Source: Oscillatoria princeps RMCB-10 (GTDB lineage: Bacteria > Cyanobacteriota > Cyanobacteriia > Cyanobacteriales > Oscillatoriaceae). Taken from it: a stretch of DNA of 64,000 nucleotides. Shown here piece after piece: positions 48,140 to 56,805 of this stretch. The DNA lies in assembly GCA_019359235.1 (NCBI GenBank), contig JAHHHT010000011.1, forward strand, positions 1-64,000, read 5' to 3'. The notes below the pieces were generated by a model, which did not search any database, was not told the DNA's origin, and saw only the letters and a list, made by a program, of their open reading frames with translations. The position numbers and the translations under genes were made by a program. Within the stretch, counting starts at the first letter, position 1; each line of letters opens with the position of its first letter.

Positions 48140-48796
48140 GGGCGCACACTGCCCAGCCATGACAGGCTGGCGCTGAAGCCCTGAATTTTCAGGGAACCAC
48201 AACCGCTACAAGTTTCTTAACAGTCACTTGCCGGTTTTAGCTGGGAGTGGTGGCTTTTTGACTTGAGATTGTAGCAGACTTGGGCATGCCCAAGTCTGCT
48301 GCTTGTGAGAAAATTTCACTAGCCTTGCGCGACAGCTGCTGACAGAGCCGCGAATTCATCAGTGCCGGCGGTGGCGAAAGCGCTCTGCAAGAATTGCGGT
48401 TCGCGGTGCGCCAAACCCACTTTTTTGGCAGAGGTGGCGTGGGAGTGGGGGCACAGGAAATGCCCTATCCAGCAAGCCTTGCCGCCCAATGATAACTTTT
48501 GCTTATCGCCTGAATTCCGGGAGAGCCGGCACAACCCCGAGGCAGATAAAAGGCACCCCACCTGGCAGGTCTGTTTGCCTGACAGACCTGGATATAAGCA
48601 GAGTTTATTGCAGGGGGAAGAAGGCTGGCTCTTTGAGAGGGGAATCGGCTCCGCCGCACCCTTGGCTTTTGGCGATCTGCGCGATTTGTAAAAATTCTGA
48701 TCGCACAAGAAAAATTTAAGGATATATTTTTAAGAGGGGCGAATACAGGCGTGATATTCTATCTAATAGCCTAAAGAACCAAGGGAATTTAGCAAG
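48140..48796. other. Intergenic region without a supported gene
   Basis: 657 bases. Overlapping open frames exist on both strands (48319-48708 and 48362-48691), but neither has a ribosome site or recognisable motif. A perfect palindrome lies at 48273-48300. Confidence 0.5.
48273..48300. terminator. Perfect 28-bp palindrome
   Basis: AGCAGACTTGGGCA followed directly by its exact reverse complement. It lies about 135 bases behind lpxD. It could be a terminator or a protein site; no U-run follows, so the first is not certain. Confidence 0.5.
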
Positions 48797-49255
48797 ATGG
48801 CTGAAACCGCCTCCGCCCCACTTACGGGGAAAGCGCTGCTTCAAAAGGTAAAAGAGCTCTCCAGCTTACCCCGGAGAGAAACCGCAAAGCGCTGCGGGTA
48901 CTACACGGTCGCAAAAAATAGTCAAGTCCGCGTCAATCTCACAGATTTCTATGACGCCTTGCTGGCGGCTCGGGGGATTCCCCTCAGCCCAGAATCGTCC
49001 AAAGACGGTCGGGGTCGAGAAGCGACCTATCGGGTCACTGTCCACAAGAACGGTCAAATTGTCATCGGTTCAACCTACACGGAAGCGATGGGATTAAAGC
49101 CCGGTGATGAATTTGAAATTAAGCTGGGCTACAAGCACATCCACCTGATCTACTTGGAAACCAGCAAAAACCTCACCCGTAAAGGTGCGCTTGACGAGGA
49201 CGAGGATCTTGACGAGGAAGAGGAGATCGACGAGGAAGAGCGGATGGAGGAGTAG
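48797..49255 (+). CDS. cyAbrB-type transcriptional regulator
   Basis: 152 residues from ATG 48797, with AAGGGA 11 bases upstream. A cyanobacterial AbrB: the N-terminal helical part (LTGKALLQKVKELSSLPRRE, ETAKRCGY) is followed by the C-terminal AbrB-like swapped-hairpin domain (ATYRVTVHKNGQIVIGSTY then TEAMGLKPGDEFEIKLGYKHIHLIYL, about 75-120). Both members of this family are DNA-binding regulators of carbon/nitrogen balance, redox and cell differentiation. I cannot tell cyAbrB1 from cyAbrB2 with certainty. The tail is a striking run of Asp and Glu (LDEDEDLDEEEEIDEEERMEE, split across about 132-152), longer than I expect. Nothing near it is an obvious partner. Confidence 0.88.
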   Translation: MAETASAPLTGKALLQKVKELSSLPRRETAKRCGYYTVAKNSQVRVNLTDFYDALLAARGIPLSPESSKDGRGREATYRVTVHKNGQIVIGSTYTEAMGLKPGDEFEIKLGYKHIHLIYLETSKNLTRKGALDEDEDLDEEEEIDEEERMEE

Positions 49256-49368
49256 CCAGCTGTTCGGCGGGGTGGGGACTGTTGGGTCACTGGCAAATAG
49301 GGACGGGTTTATTGAGCCTGTCTGTTGGTGGCAAAGCACATCTGCACCCCCAACCCCACAGGCTCCCT

Positions 49369-49498
49369 GGCGTTGCACATTTCTGGGATCAACCCCACCC
49401 CCCAACCCCCTCCCCGTGTGCGGGGAGGGGGAGCTTGAGGGGGTTTTCGATCAGGGAAGAGGGAAAAAGTTTCAATCATCTTTCTGCTGTGCAACGCC
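49369..49498. mobile_element. 130-bp MITE-like element, copy A
   Basis: Ends are perfect 11-bp inverted repeats GGCGTTGCACA (49369-49379) and TGTGCAACGCC (49488-49498). It is flanked by a perfect 8-bp direct repeat GGCTCCCT (49361-49368 and 49499-49506), as expected of a transposition target duplication. Inside are ACCCCACCCCCCAACCCCC, a CTCCCCGTGTGCGGGGAG hairpin and AAGTTTCAATCATCTTT. No coding capacity. A second copy is at 59253. Confidence 0.85.
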
Positions 49499-49544
49499 GG
49501 CTCCCTTGTACCCGCACCGGCGCAATCTCACTCAATCCTCTGTG

Positions 49545-50405
49545 ATGCTGATGGCTTACTTCGATCTGGTAACCAGTCTGGAATGGCTGGCACACACACC
49601 CGCTTTTGTTAAGGTGATTGCTTTTTTCTTCACCTGGGCGGCTTTGTGGCTGCCGCTAGCCATTCCCCTAGCTATTGCTCTGAAATGGCAACCCCTGAAG
49701 CCGCTGCCGGCGGGTCAAAAGCTTGCTTTCCTGGCTTCGCTTTACCCGATCGCCCCAATGCTTGTTTGGGGTTTCGCCCGCTGGGAAAACCTGCCGCTTT
49801 CCCATTACGGCTTAGCTTGGCACCCCGATCTGTTAGTTTCCCTGGGGCGGGGCACCGGCTTGGCGATTCTCAGCCTAGCCGTTATGTTTGGCCTGTTTTT
49901 GCGTTTGGGCTGGATAAAGTGGCTGCCGGCTTCCGCCAACACACCGCTGGCGTCTGTCTTGCTGTCCACCCTGCTTGCAGGGCTGTGGGTTGGCGGCACC
50001 GAAGAGTTGGTCTTTCGCGGCTTCCTGCTTTCCGAACTCCAGCAGGATTGCCCAGTCCCGGTGGCGGCGGTCATTTCCAGCTTAATTTTTGCCCTTCTCC
50101 ACCTGGTTTGGGATGTGCGAGACACCCTGCCCCAGTTGCCCGGACTCTGGCTGATGGGGATGGTGCTGGTGCTGGCACGGGCGGTGGATGGCGGCAGCCT
50201 GGGTTTAGCCTGGGGACTTCACGCCGGCTGGATTTGGGTCATAGCCAGCCTTGATACTGCCGGTGCGATTGCCTATACCGGCACCGCCCCGGAATGGCTG
50301 ACGGGTGTGGGGGGCAAACCCCTTGCCGGTGCTGCCGGCACTCTGATGTTACTCGCCACCGGCGCTTTGCTGTGGGGGTTGGGGTTTCTTTCGCTGCCCG
50401 CATGA
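49545..50405 (+). CDS. CPBP-family intramembrane protease
   Basis: 286 residues from ATG 49545; the much longer open frame upstream crosses the MITE and is not real. About seven or eight membrane segments. The Abi/CPBP signature is present: EELVFRGFLLSEL (motif 1, the EExxxR with catalytic Glu pair), FALLHLVWDV (motif 2 His) and LGLAWGLHAGWIWV (motif 3 His). These residues are those of glutamate intramembrane proteases such as Rce1. The substrate is unknown; cyanobacterial members are mostly unstudied. A potential initiation GTG lies three bases before the ATG. The stop is followed by about 350 bases of non-coding DNA. Confidence 0.88.
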   Translation: MLMAYFDLVTSLEWLAHTPAFVKVIAFFFTWAALWLPLAIPLAIALKWQPLKPLPAGQKLAFLASLYPIAPMLVWGFARWENLPLSHYGLAWHPDLLVSLGRGTGLAILSLAVMFGLFLRLGWIKWLPASANTPLASVLLSTLLAGLWVGGTEELVFRGFLLSELQQDCPVPVAAVISSLIFALLHLVWDVRDTLPQLPGLWLMGMVLVLARAVDGGSLGLAWGLHAGWIWVIASLDTAGAIAYTGTAPEWLTGVGGKPLAGAAGTLMLLATGALLWGLGFLSLPA

Positions 50406-50755
50406 CCTAGCAATCAGGGGCGCAAGGCGAGCGAGACTCCCCAACTGCCGGGGTTTCACGAGGCGCAGCCCCCCGATACCGGTTCGCGCCCGAGTAATTC
50501 TTTCCCGGTTTACGATTAAATGATTTTCAAAAAATTCCCAGTTTAGACCTGTTTTGTATGTATGCTTTCTTCCGGAGATTAGAAAATTTGCTTCTAAACT
50601 GTCCCCCCTGTGGCCATTTCTCTGTCCCCCGACGCCGGTCATACCGATTGGGAAAAGATACTGTAGGGGTTAGAGTTGAGTTATGAAAATTATTTTTTAA
50701 ATAAACCGCCAAGGCGCAGAGATCGCCAAGGAAAGAAAGGAGAGGATTTCACAGT
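50406..50755. other. Intergenic region with a repeated ATGCTTTCTTCCGGA segment
   Basis: 350 bases. The stretch GACCTGTTTTGTATGTATGC then TTTCTTCCGGAG at about 50546-50577 is repeated at about 52911-52942 as GACAGGTTTTGTATATATGC then TTTCTTCCGGAA. An ACGCCAAG-type copy is at about 50700-50740. Confidence 0.55.
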
Positions 50756-52036
50756 TTAATTTGACTCCCTTGTCACCGTGAGCAGGGTGACGGGATTGAG
50801 GGGGGAAAAGCGGGTGAGGGAACCGACCGGCACGGAACGGGACAGCTGCACTTGCAGGAGCCGGTAACTCCAGCCGCCCTCCCGCCGCGCCCGCTCGCCG
50901 GCCCAGATGAGGGCGTCGTTGAGGTTTTCTACCGTCGCCAAAGCCAGCACGATCGTCCCGCCGGGGGTGAGCAGCCCGCCGCAGACGCCCAGGATCTGGC
51001 GCAACTGCCCGCCGGTGCCGCCAATCACAATCCGGTCGGGTGCCGGCAAGCGATACAAAATCTCTGGCGCACTGCCGTAAATAGAGATGACGTTGGTGAC
51101 TTGCAGACGCCGGCAGTTCTGCTCTATTAACATGGTGCCGGCAGCTGTTTTCTCAATCGCATACACCCTGGAACTGGGGCACAGGCGGGCAATTTCAATG
51201 GAAACCGAGCCGGTGCCGGCTCCCACATCCCAGATTATTTGGCCCGGTGCCAGCCCCAGCTCTCCCAAGACGAGCGTGCGGATTTCCCGCTTGGTCATCA
51301 GTCCTGGCCGGTCGCTAAAACTGATAAACGTCCGGTCGGGCAATCCCAGGAGCGGCAGCCTTGACAAATCTATATTTTTATGATATAATTCCAACCGGCG
51401 CAAGAGAACGACCACATTCAGAGGGTCAAAGGTCTGCTCTTCGAGTTTGGGGAGATCGCCTGCTTCGAGTGCCGGCCAGGACTGAACCCGCTCCTCCGCG
51501 CCCCCCAGATTTTCACAAACCCACAGGTCATAGCTGTAGGGCAAATCCAGGGAGAGAACCAGGCGGGCGATGGCAGCCGGTGTGTGATTGCCATCGGTGA
51601 GTACGGCAAGTTTCTCCGCGCCAGAGCGGAGGGCGTCGAGCAATTCATCGGCAGAGCGCCCGTGAGCGCTGATGGTGCGGGCGTCGTGCCAGGGAACCTT
51701 GAGCCGGTTGAACGCCAGCTGCACAGAACTCAGGTGGGGGTGAAACGTCAGCAGCTCCGGGGGGAGTGCGGCTAGCAGCAAGCGTCCAAAGCCAAAAAAT
51801 AGCGGGTCGCCGGAGACTAAAACCACAGTGCTGCCCCCGGCGGCTAAGCAATTGCGAATTGCGGCGATGGCTTCTGTCAAATCTCCCAAAACCTGGCGTT
51901 GGGCTGGATGGTCTGGGAAATAGCCGAGGTGGCGCTCGCTTCCCACCAGCAGCGTGGCGCTCTCCACCAGCTTCAGCACCGGCACAGCCAGCCCTGCTGC
52001 CCCATCCAAGCCAATTCCAACAACGTGTGCGGTCAT
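50756..52036 (-). CDS. cobL: Precorrin-6Y C5,15-methyltransferase (decarboxylating), CbiE-CbiT fusion
   Basis: 426 residues from ATG 52036. The N-terminal half (1-205) is a CbiE-type tetrapyrrole methylase (HVVGIGLDGAAGL, VVLVSGDPLFFGFG, NRLKVPWHDARTISAHGR). The C-terminal half (about 230-426) is CbiT-type with the SAM motif IWDVGAGTGSVSIEIARL and a PDRIVIGGTGG region. It adds methyl groups at C5 and C15 and removes the C12 acetate carboxyl in cobalamin synthesis. It lies 38 bp downstream of cobH on the same strand, so the two are likely one operon. No cobalamin riboswitch fold was recognised upstream of the pair. Cyanobacteria make pseudocobalamin by this route. Confidence 0.92.
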   Translation of the reverse strand: MTAHVVGIGLDGAAGLAVPVLKLVESATLLVGSERHLGYFPDHPAQRQVLGDLTEAIAAIRNCLAAGGSTVVLVSGDPLFFGFGRLLLAALPPELLTFHPHLSSVQLAFNRLKVPWHDARTISAHGRSADELLDALRSGAEKLAVLTDGNHTPAAIARLVLSLDLPYSYDLWVCENLGGAEERVQSWPALEAGDLPKLEEQTFDPLNVVVLLRRLELYHKNIDLSRLPLLGLPDRTFISFSDRPGLMTKREIRTLVLGELGLAPGQIIWDVGAGTGSVSIEIARLCPSSRVYAIEKTAAGTMLIEQNCRRLQVTNVISIYGSAPEILYRLPAPDRIVIGGTGGQLRQILGVCGGLLTPGGTIVLALATVENLNDALIWAGERARREGGWSYRLLQVQLSRSVPVGSLTRFSPLNPVTLLTVTRESN

Positions 52037-52074
52037 TCAATAATTTTAACTTTTTAATTTTAACTTTTTAATTT

Positions 52075-52734
52075 TTAATTCTTATCACTGCCCTCCCAAG
52101 CCAAGACTATTAAAGCATTAAGGATGGCAGCGGCGACCGGCGAGCCGCCTTTGCGTCCTTCTATGCGAATTTGGGGGACAGGAAGCTTGGAGAGGGCTGC
52201 TTTCGACTCGACGACGGAGACGAAACCGACTGGTGCGCCAATGATGATGGCGGGCATTTTGGCCGTGCCAGATGCCGGTGGGGCGGGTGCGGAAAGCTCG
52301 GAACAGAGAGCCAGGAGGGCTGTGGGGGCGTTGCCGACGGCAAAAATGGCGTCTGGCCACTGTTGCAGGCATTGCAGCATGCCGGTTTCGCTGCGGGTTT
52401 TGCCGGGGAGCGCCACCGGCACTTGTTCGACAGCGCTAATCAGGGGGTTGCCAAAGGTTTGGCTGACTAAAGTGGCTACCCCCTGTTTGACCATCGAGAC
52501 ATCTGTCACAATCGGCACCCGCCGGCGCAGAGCCGCCACAGCAGTTTCAATGGCTTCTGGGCTGAATCGAATCAGCTGTTTGAAGTCAAAATCAGCTGTG
52601 CTGTGAATGACTCGCCGGACAATGGCGTACTCAGCCCGGGTGAAATTGTGGTATCCGATTTCTCGGTCGATGATGGCAAAGCTCTGCTCCATGATGGGAT
52701 GGATGGGCAATCTGGGGTTGGTGTCAGCGGTCAT
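52075..52734 (-). CDS. cobH: Precorrin-8X methylmutase
   Basis: 219 residues from ATG 52734. The CobH/CbiC family: it moves the methyl group from C11 to C12 to give hydrogenobyrinate (or the cobalt form). The catalytic His is in VRRVIHSTADFDF (about residue 45). IVTDVSMVKQGV, FAVGNAPTALLAL, IIGAPVGFVSVVESKAAL and the C-terminal IRIEGRKGGSPVAAAILNAL are family motifs. It is the first gene of a likely cobH-cobL operon. Upstream is a tract of GGGGTTAG/GGGTAGG short tandem repeats rather than a recognisable control element. Confidence 0.93.
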   Translation of the reverse strand: MTADTNPRLPIHPIMEQSFAIIDREIGYHNFTRAEYAIVRRVIHSTADFDFKQLIRFSPEAIETAVAALRRRVPIVTDVSMVKQGVATLVSQTFGNPLISAVEQVPVALPGKTRSETGMLQCLQQWPDAIFAVGNAPTALLALCSELSAPAPPASGTAKMPAIIIGAPVGFVSVVESKAALSKLPVPQIRIEGRKGGSPVAAAILNALIVLAWEGSDKN

Positions 52735-53068
52735 TGGTCAGGGGTTAGGGGGTAGGGGGTAGGGGTTAGGGGGTAGGGGTTAGGGGTTAGGCGGTAAGTG
52801 GGAATTGACCCAATGCCCCATGCCCCATGCCCGATTCCAGGTGCTTATGGGACGCCACTTCCTGAAATATAATAATCTCCGAAAGAATAGTTTTTACAAA
52901 TTACCGGCTCAAGACAGGTTTTGTATATATGCTTTCTTCCGGAAGTAATAAATGTCTCCCATTGGGACACACAATAGATCCGACAGCTGGGTGAAACCAT
53001 ACCAATGCCCGATGCGATGATGCCCCATGCGATGATGCCCAATGCCCCAATCCCCAATCCCCGCTGAA
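52735..53068. repeat. GGGGTTAG, CCCCATG and GATGATGC repeats before cobH
   Basis: GGGGTTAGGGGGTAGG-type units at 52739-52795, CCCCATG units at about 52811-52830, and GCCCCATGCGATGATGCCC near 53015-53045. The segment GACAGGTTTTGTATATATGC at about 52913 repeats one at 50546. No gene. Confidence 0.65.
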
Positions 53069-53902
53069 TCAGAATTGCACAGCCGGCCAGTCTGGATCGC
53101 GGTAGTAGCGGGTCATGTCGTCAAACTTGCGCAGTTCGGCTCGCTGCACCCAGAGTTCTTGGGGTTCTTCGTCGATCCATTTCTGGGTCAATTCGAACAG
53201 GGTGGTAGCCAGCCCGCTGCGGTCTGAGTTGGGGGGGATGTCGCCAAAATAGCCGAGGGTGATGTGCCCGCTGAAATGATACTGCTGCTCGATGCCCAAA
53301 CCGATGAGGTCGGGATTTTGATATATGGCTCGGCGCAATTGCACGATCTGCTCGTAGGAGTGTTCGTCTTTGGGAACCAGACAAACGCCGGCGGCGCGGG
53401 GGCTGAGCATCAGCCCCAGCAACTGCCAGCGCACTGGGGGGCTGTTGGGAGGGGGCGGGGTGTAGTGGCTGAAGCTGGCGGTGATTTGCTGGCGCAGCAT
53501 AGAGTCAAATTCGGGATTTTGACTGGCGTGCCGGTAGGCTCCGTCCCAAATCAAGTCCGCCAAGGTGAAATGAAAGCTTTCTGGGGTCACCGGCACGAAC
53601 ATGCCGGCAGGAAGCCGCTCCAGAAGCTGCTGCTGGCACTCCTGCAACGTTTTGTAGAAGGAAGTGTTTGAAGCATCTTCTTCCCACGGGGGCGTGATTA
53701 CGGTCAAGCCGGGAAAGGGTATTGGGCGTCTCCCACCGGCGGGATCTGGCTTGTATTTGGGTGACTCCTGGATGTGCTGGACTCCGGACTGATAGGTTGC
53801 CGGCAGGACTGTCCGCGCCACTCGGTTTAAATAGACTTGATATGTATCGTCCAATCTCGCTCGCCTCGCATTTCTGGTGTGGGGGCTGTGGGCACCAACC
53901 AT
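53069..53902 (-). CDS. 2H phosphoesterase-like protein (DUF1868)
   Basis: 277 residues from ATG 53902 (MVGAHSPHTRNARRARLDDT); the frame upstream is not supported. Two HxT motifs of the 2H phosphoesterase superfamily are plain: FHFTLADL (about 130) and GHITLGYFG (about 222). The spacing and the start YLNRVARTVLPATYQSG fit the DUF1868 group, for which a small-molecule or RNA cyclic-phosphodiester substrate is guessed but not known. FPGLTVITPP and PVTPESFHF lie between. Cytoplasmic. It is divergent from holA, with 89 bp between start codons. Confidence 0.8.
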   Translation of the reverse strand: MVGAHSPHTRNARRARLDDTYQVYLNRVARTVLPATYQSGVQHIQESPKYKPDPAGGRRPIPFPGLTVITPPWEEDASNTSFYKTLQECQQQLLERLPAGMFVPVTPESFHFTLADLIWDGAYRHASQNPEFDSMLRQQITASFSHYTPPPPNSPPVRWQLLGLMLSPRAAGVCLVPKDEHSYEQIVQLRRAIYQNPDLIGLGIEQQYHFSGHITLGYFGDIPPNSDRSGLATTLFELTQKWIDEEPQELWVQRAELRKFDDMTRYYRDPDWPAVQF

Positions 53903-53991
53903 TTTAGATTTTAAACTGTAGATTTTAGATTGGAGAACAGTCCAAAATCCAAGCATCTCAAATCTGCGTATTGGTTCACCATATCCAACTT

Positions 53992-54972
53992 ATGCCAATT
54001 TACCTCTACTGGGGGGAAGATGACTTTGCGATGGCCAAAGCTGTGACTGAGCTGCGGGAGAAAGTCCTTGACAAGAGCTGGGCCAGTTTTAATTTTGACA
54101 AAATTCCTCCTGAGCAAGCGGATGGGGCGATCTTTGCCCTCAATCAGGCGATGACGCCGCCGTTTGGTGCCGGTGGGCGTCTGGTTTGGCTGGCGGACAC
54201 TACTTTGTGCCAGCACTGCTCTGCTGAGCTGCAGGCTGAATTGGAGCGGACAATGCCTGCTGTACCGGAGAGGGCGACGCTGCTGCTGACGGCGAGCGGT
54301 AAGCCTGACGGGCGTCTGAAGTCTACGAAGCTGCTGCAAAAGTGGGCGGTTGTCAGGGAATTTTCTCTGATTCCGGCTTGGAAAACGGATGAGCTTGTTG
54401 CTAGGGTGCGAGAAGCTGCCGGTGAGAAGGGGGTCAGGCTGACTCCTGGGGCTGTGGAGCTGCTGGCTGAATCGGTGGGCAATGATACGCGGCAGCTTTT
54501 TGCTGAGCTCGACAAGTTGCGGCTGTATGCCGGTGAGGGGAAGACGCCTTTGGATGAGGCTGCGGTGGGGCGGCTGGTGACGGCGACTGCCCAAAACAGC
54601 TTTCAGCTGGCGGCGGCGATCCGACAGGGGGATACGGCTGGGGCGCTGGAGCTGGTGGCGGATTTGCTGAATCGCAACGAGCCGGCGCTGCGGATTGTGG
54701 CGGTGCTGACTGGGCAGTTCCGCACTTGGCTGTGGGTGAAGCTGATGGCTGTTGCCGGGGAGCGAGATGAGCAGATTATAGCGCAAGCTGCGGAAGTTGG
54801 CAACCCCAAACGGATTTACCACCTGCGCAAAGAGGTGAGTTCGGTCAGCTTGGAGCGGCTGGAGAAAGCCCTGCCGGTGCTGCTAGAGTTGGAAGTCAGC
54901 CTGAAGCGGGGTGCCCAAGACATGTCAGCCCTGCAAATAATGGTGATAGAGCTCTGCCAGATTATGTCATAA
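53992..54972 (+). CDS. holA: DNA polymerase III delta subunit
   Basis: 326 residues from ATG 53992 (MPIYLYWGEDDFAMAKAVTE); a TTG at 53971 is the only in-frame earlier choice. It has the HolA layout: an N-terminal AAA+-like fold (no P-loop, as expected), LTASGKPDGRLKSTKLLQKW, and a middle part with LTPGAVELLAESVGNDTRQLFAELDKLRLY. A C-terminal collar with NSFQLAAAIRQGDTAGALELVADLLNRNEPALRIVAVLTGQFR follows. The delta subunit opens the sliding clamp inside the clamp-loader complex. It stands alone here. Confidence 0.92.
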   Translation: MPIYLYWGEDDFAMAKAVTELREKVLDKSWASFNFDKIPPEQADGAIFALNQAMTPPFGAGGRLVWLADTTLCQHCSAELQAELERTMPAVPERATLLLTASGKPDGRLKSTKLLQKWAVVREFSLIPAWKTDELVARVREAAGEKGVRLTPGAVELLAESVGNDTRQLFAELDKLRLYAGEGKTPLDEAAVGRLVTATAQNSFQLAAAIRQGDTAGALELVADLLNRNEPALRIVAVLTGQFRTWLWVKLMAVAGERDEQIIAQAAEVGNPKRIYHLRKEVSSVSLERLEKALPVLLELEVSLKRGAQDMSALQIMVIELCQIMS

Positions 54973-55339
54973 AGATTTTACAGAAGCGGTCAGCCCCGGC
55001 AGCTGCTGGCCCGAAAGGTAAAAAAAGGACACTTCAGATTCCGTAAAAACTCTGAGATTGCTTTCTGCGTGAGGGGTTGGAGAAAAGCTTTCACACTCAA
55101 ATTTACGGTTGGATGCGGCTGCAAAAGGCGGTAGTCTGGAGAGTGAGCTTTTTCTGTCCAGCTTTTCAGTGTTTTGGGCGGGTTTTTCTAACTTAGGCTC
55201 CGCATTTCAGCTGCGGGCCTTTCGGAGTGCCGGCCCAAAAGTTCCTGGCTCAAGGGATTTGAAAGGCTGGAACTTCTGTCTGGTAAAAAAGTTCAGAAGT
55301 ATTGAAACCTTTGGTGTTATAGTTTATTTTGGCACAATT
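54973..55339. other. Intergenic, no recognised feature
   Basis: 367 bases between holA and the DUF4168 gene. The open frame beginning at 55109 in the frame of the next gene is not needed, since a signal peptide starts at ATG 55340. Confidence 0.55.
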
Positions 55340-55831
55340 ATGAATCGTTTCCGTTACGGCTCTCGAATTCACCTGAAGGGGGTACTGTCACATTTCCTGA
55401 CAGTCGGTGTTCTTTCTGCGCTCGGGTTGCTTTCTGGACTGGCTCCTGGCTTGTCTGGACGGCTGCCGGTGCTCGTCACCGGCGATACCGCCCGCGCTCA
55501 AACGATAACTGATGCGGAGTTAGTGAACTACGCTCGCGCTGTGCTGGCTATTGAGCCAAAGCGTCAGGCTGCTTACGAGGAGATTAAGGAAAAAAGCGGC
55601 TCTGTTCCTGCGATTGTTTGCAGCGATTCCGCAAGCATCAACAAGCTTCCCGGGAATGTGCGGAACATTGCGGTTAATTTTTGCAATCAGTCTAAGGCTA
55701 TTGTAGAAAAGAACGGTTTAAATATCGCCCGCTTTAACGAGATTACGACGCTCCAGCAAAATGATTCGGCTTTGCAAAAGCGGATTCAAGATGAAATCCT
55801 CCGCCAGCAAAAAAGTTCGGCGTCTTCATAA
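55340..55831 (+). CDS. Secreted DUF4168-type protein
   Basis: 163 residues from ATG 55340. A basic start (MNRFRYGSRIHLKG) and a hydrophobic segment (FLTVGVLSALGLLSGLAPGL) lead to a probable cleavage site after ARA (ARAQTI, about residue 52). The mature part has ITDAELVNYARAVLAIEPKRQ, AYEEIKEKSGSVPAIVC and AVNFCNQSKAIVEKNGLNIARFNEIT. The helical repeat LNIARFN.IT..QQ.D and overall length fit DUF4168, an uncharacterised periplasmic or outer-envelope protein of cyanobacteria. Two cysteines are spaced so that they might form a disulfide. It stands alone. Confidence 0.8.
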   Translation: MNRFRYGSRIHLKGVLSHFLTVGVLSALGLLSGLAPGLSGRLPVLVTGDTARAQTITDAELVNYARAVLAIEPKRQAAYEEIKEKSGSVPAIVCSDSASINKLPGNVRNIAVNFCNQSKAIVEKNGLNIARFNEITTLQQNDSALQKRIQDEILRQQKSSASS

Positions 55832-56172
55832 GGGGCGGGTCATCTACGGATAAGGAGGGGGGATGGGAAGAGGGGGATAGGGTATTGTTTCTTCTGATAT
55901 CCCACGCAAAAACCTACCACCTTTAGCATCTGCCCGGTTGGGTTGAGAGCGCTTGGCGATTGCTCTCTTTCGCCGCTCGGCAACCCCGATCTAATCTGCA
56001 GCCCGAGGCTTAATTTGTATAGCACAGCTGCGAACAAATGTCAAGGATCACCCCCCTTTTATATTTTTATAACGGCTCTCCGCACTGAACACCGGCATCT
56101 CAGAACAGTTGGGGCGAATTAATGTATAATAAAGCTGGCTGTTGAAAGGGACTCTCACATCTTAAGAATGCC
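55832..56172. other. Intergenic, no recognised feature
   Basis: 341 bases, AT-richer towards the end; no gene or repeat family was recognised. Confidence 0.5.
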
Positions 56173-56507
56173 GTGATAACAGATTCTATATTTTACGTTT
56201 TGTTTGAGACTCTCCCCAGGGCTTTCTTTGAACTGCTGGGGGAGAGCGCTGCTGCGGCTGAGGGCTAAAAGTTTACTTCTCTTGGAAATTAAGGAGACGG
56301 CTTTCCGGATTGATGGCAAGTTTTTCGCCGGCTGAAGACGCTGCCGACAAACCGATTTACTTTGTCGGGGTGCAGTGGGAGTCAAAAGAGGATTTTTCCA
56401 GGCGCTTTTTTGGGGAAATATCCTTTTACCTCTATGGTCAGCCCTCGGCGCGAGATTGGCGTGCGGTGGCGATTTTTGCTGCTAAGACTCCTGAAGGGGA
56501 AGGTTAG
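56173..56507 (+). pseudogene. DUF2887/Rpn-type PD-(D/E)XK nuclease-like gene, broken
   Basis: From GTG 56173 the frame gives VITDSIFYVLFETLPRAFFE, LLGESAAAAEG, a stop, then KFTSLEIKETAFRIDGKFFAG. In another frame it continues as EDAADKPIYFVGVQWESKED then FSRRFFGEISFYLYGQPSARDW and RAVAIF. That is the usual order of the cyanobacterial DUF2887 family (SIFY..F, E.KE.AFRIDG, KP.YFVEVQFQ, FF.EI..YL). Thus at least one stop and one frame change separate its parts, and the C-terminal half is missing after RAVAIF. The family is a transposon- or phage-linked relative of Rpn nucleases. Confidence 0.75.
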
Positions 56508-56805
56508 ATTTAGAGCGCTCGCTCTTTTATTTCTGTAGAGGAGTTAGGGGCGAGCGCTCCTCGATTTGTCTGGAGGAGCTTTCAATAATTATTGGGAAAA
56601 GTTGCTGGCCGGCAAAGCTATAAGCTATGGCGCATTGAATTTGCACTATCCATCTCTATACCCTCGTTCCCAGGCTCTTCCTGGGAATGCCTCTCTGGAG
56701 GCTCTGCCTCCTTTACTTGGAAAAGCAGATTAAAAGCGTAACAGTTTATTTGAAAGGGCGTCGCCTCCTCCGTCAACGCAGAACAGATTGCCAACAGTAT
56801 AGAAG
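56508..56805. other. Intergenic with small palindromes
   Basis: 298 bases. AGAGCGCTCGCTCT at about 56512 and GGGGCGAGCGCTCCTCG near 56548 are small palindromes. CCCTCGTTCCCAGGCTCTTC then CTGGGAATGCCTCTCTGGAG at about 56661 is a known-looking dispersed pattern. No gene. Confidence 0.5.

Noticed and set aside
48319-48708. Overlapping open frames of about 110-130 residues on both strands
   Set aside because: No ribosome site, no recognisable motif and biased composition; left as intergenic, though a degenerate gene cannot be ruled out.
49185-49544. Longer start for the CPBP protease
   Set aside because: The extension overlaps the cyAbrB gene end and crosses a MITE-like element; the membrane protein starts at 49545.
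52735-53068. Cobalamin riboswitch upstream of cobH-cobL
   Set aside because: The region is made of short tandem repeats. No B12-box-like sequence was recognised by eye; a covariance-model search would be decisive.
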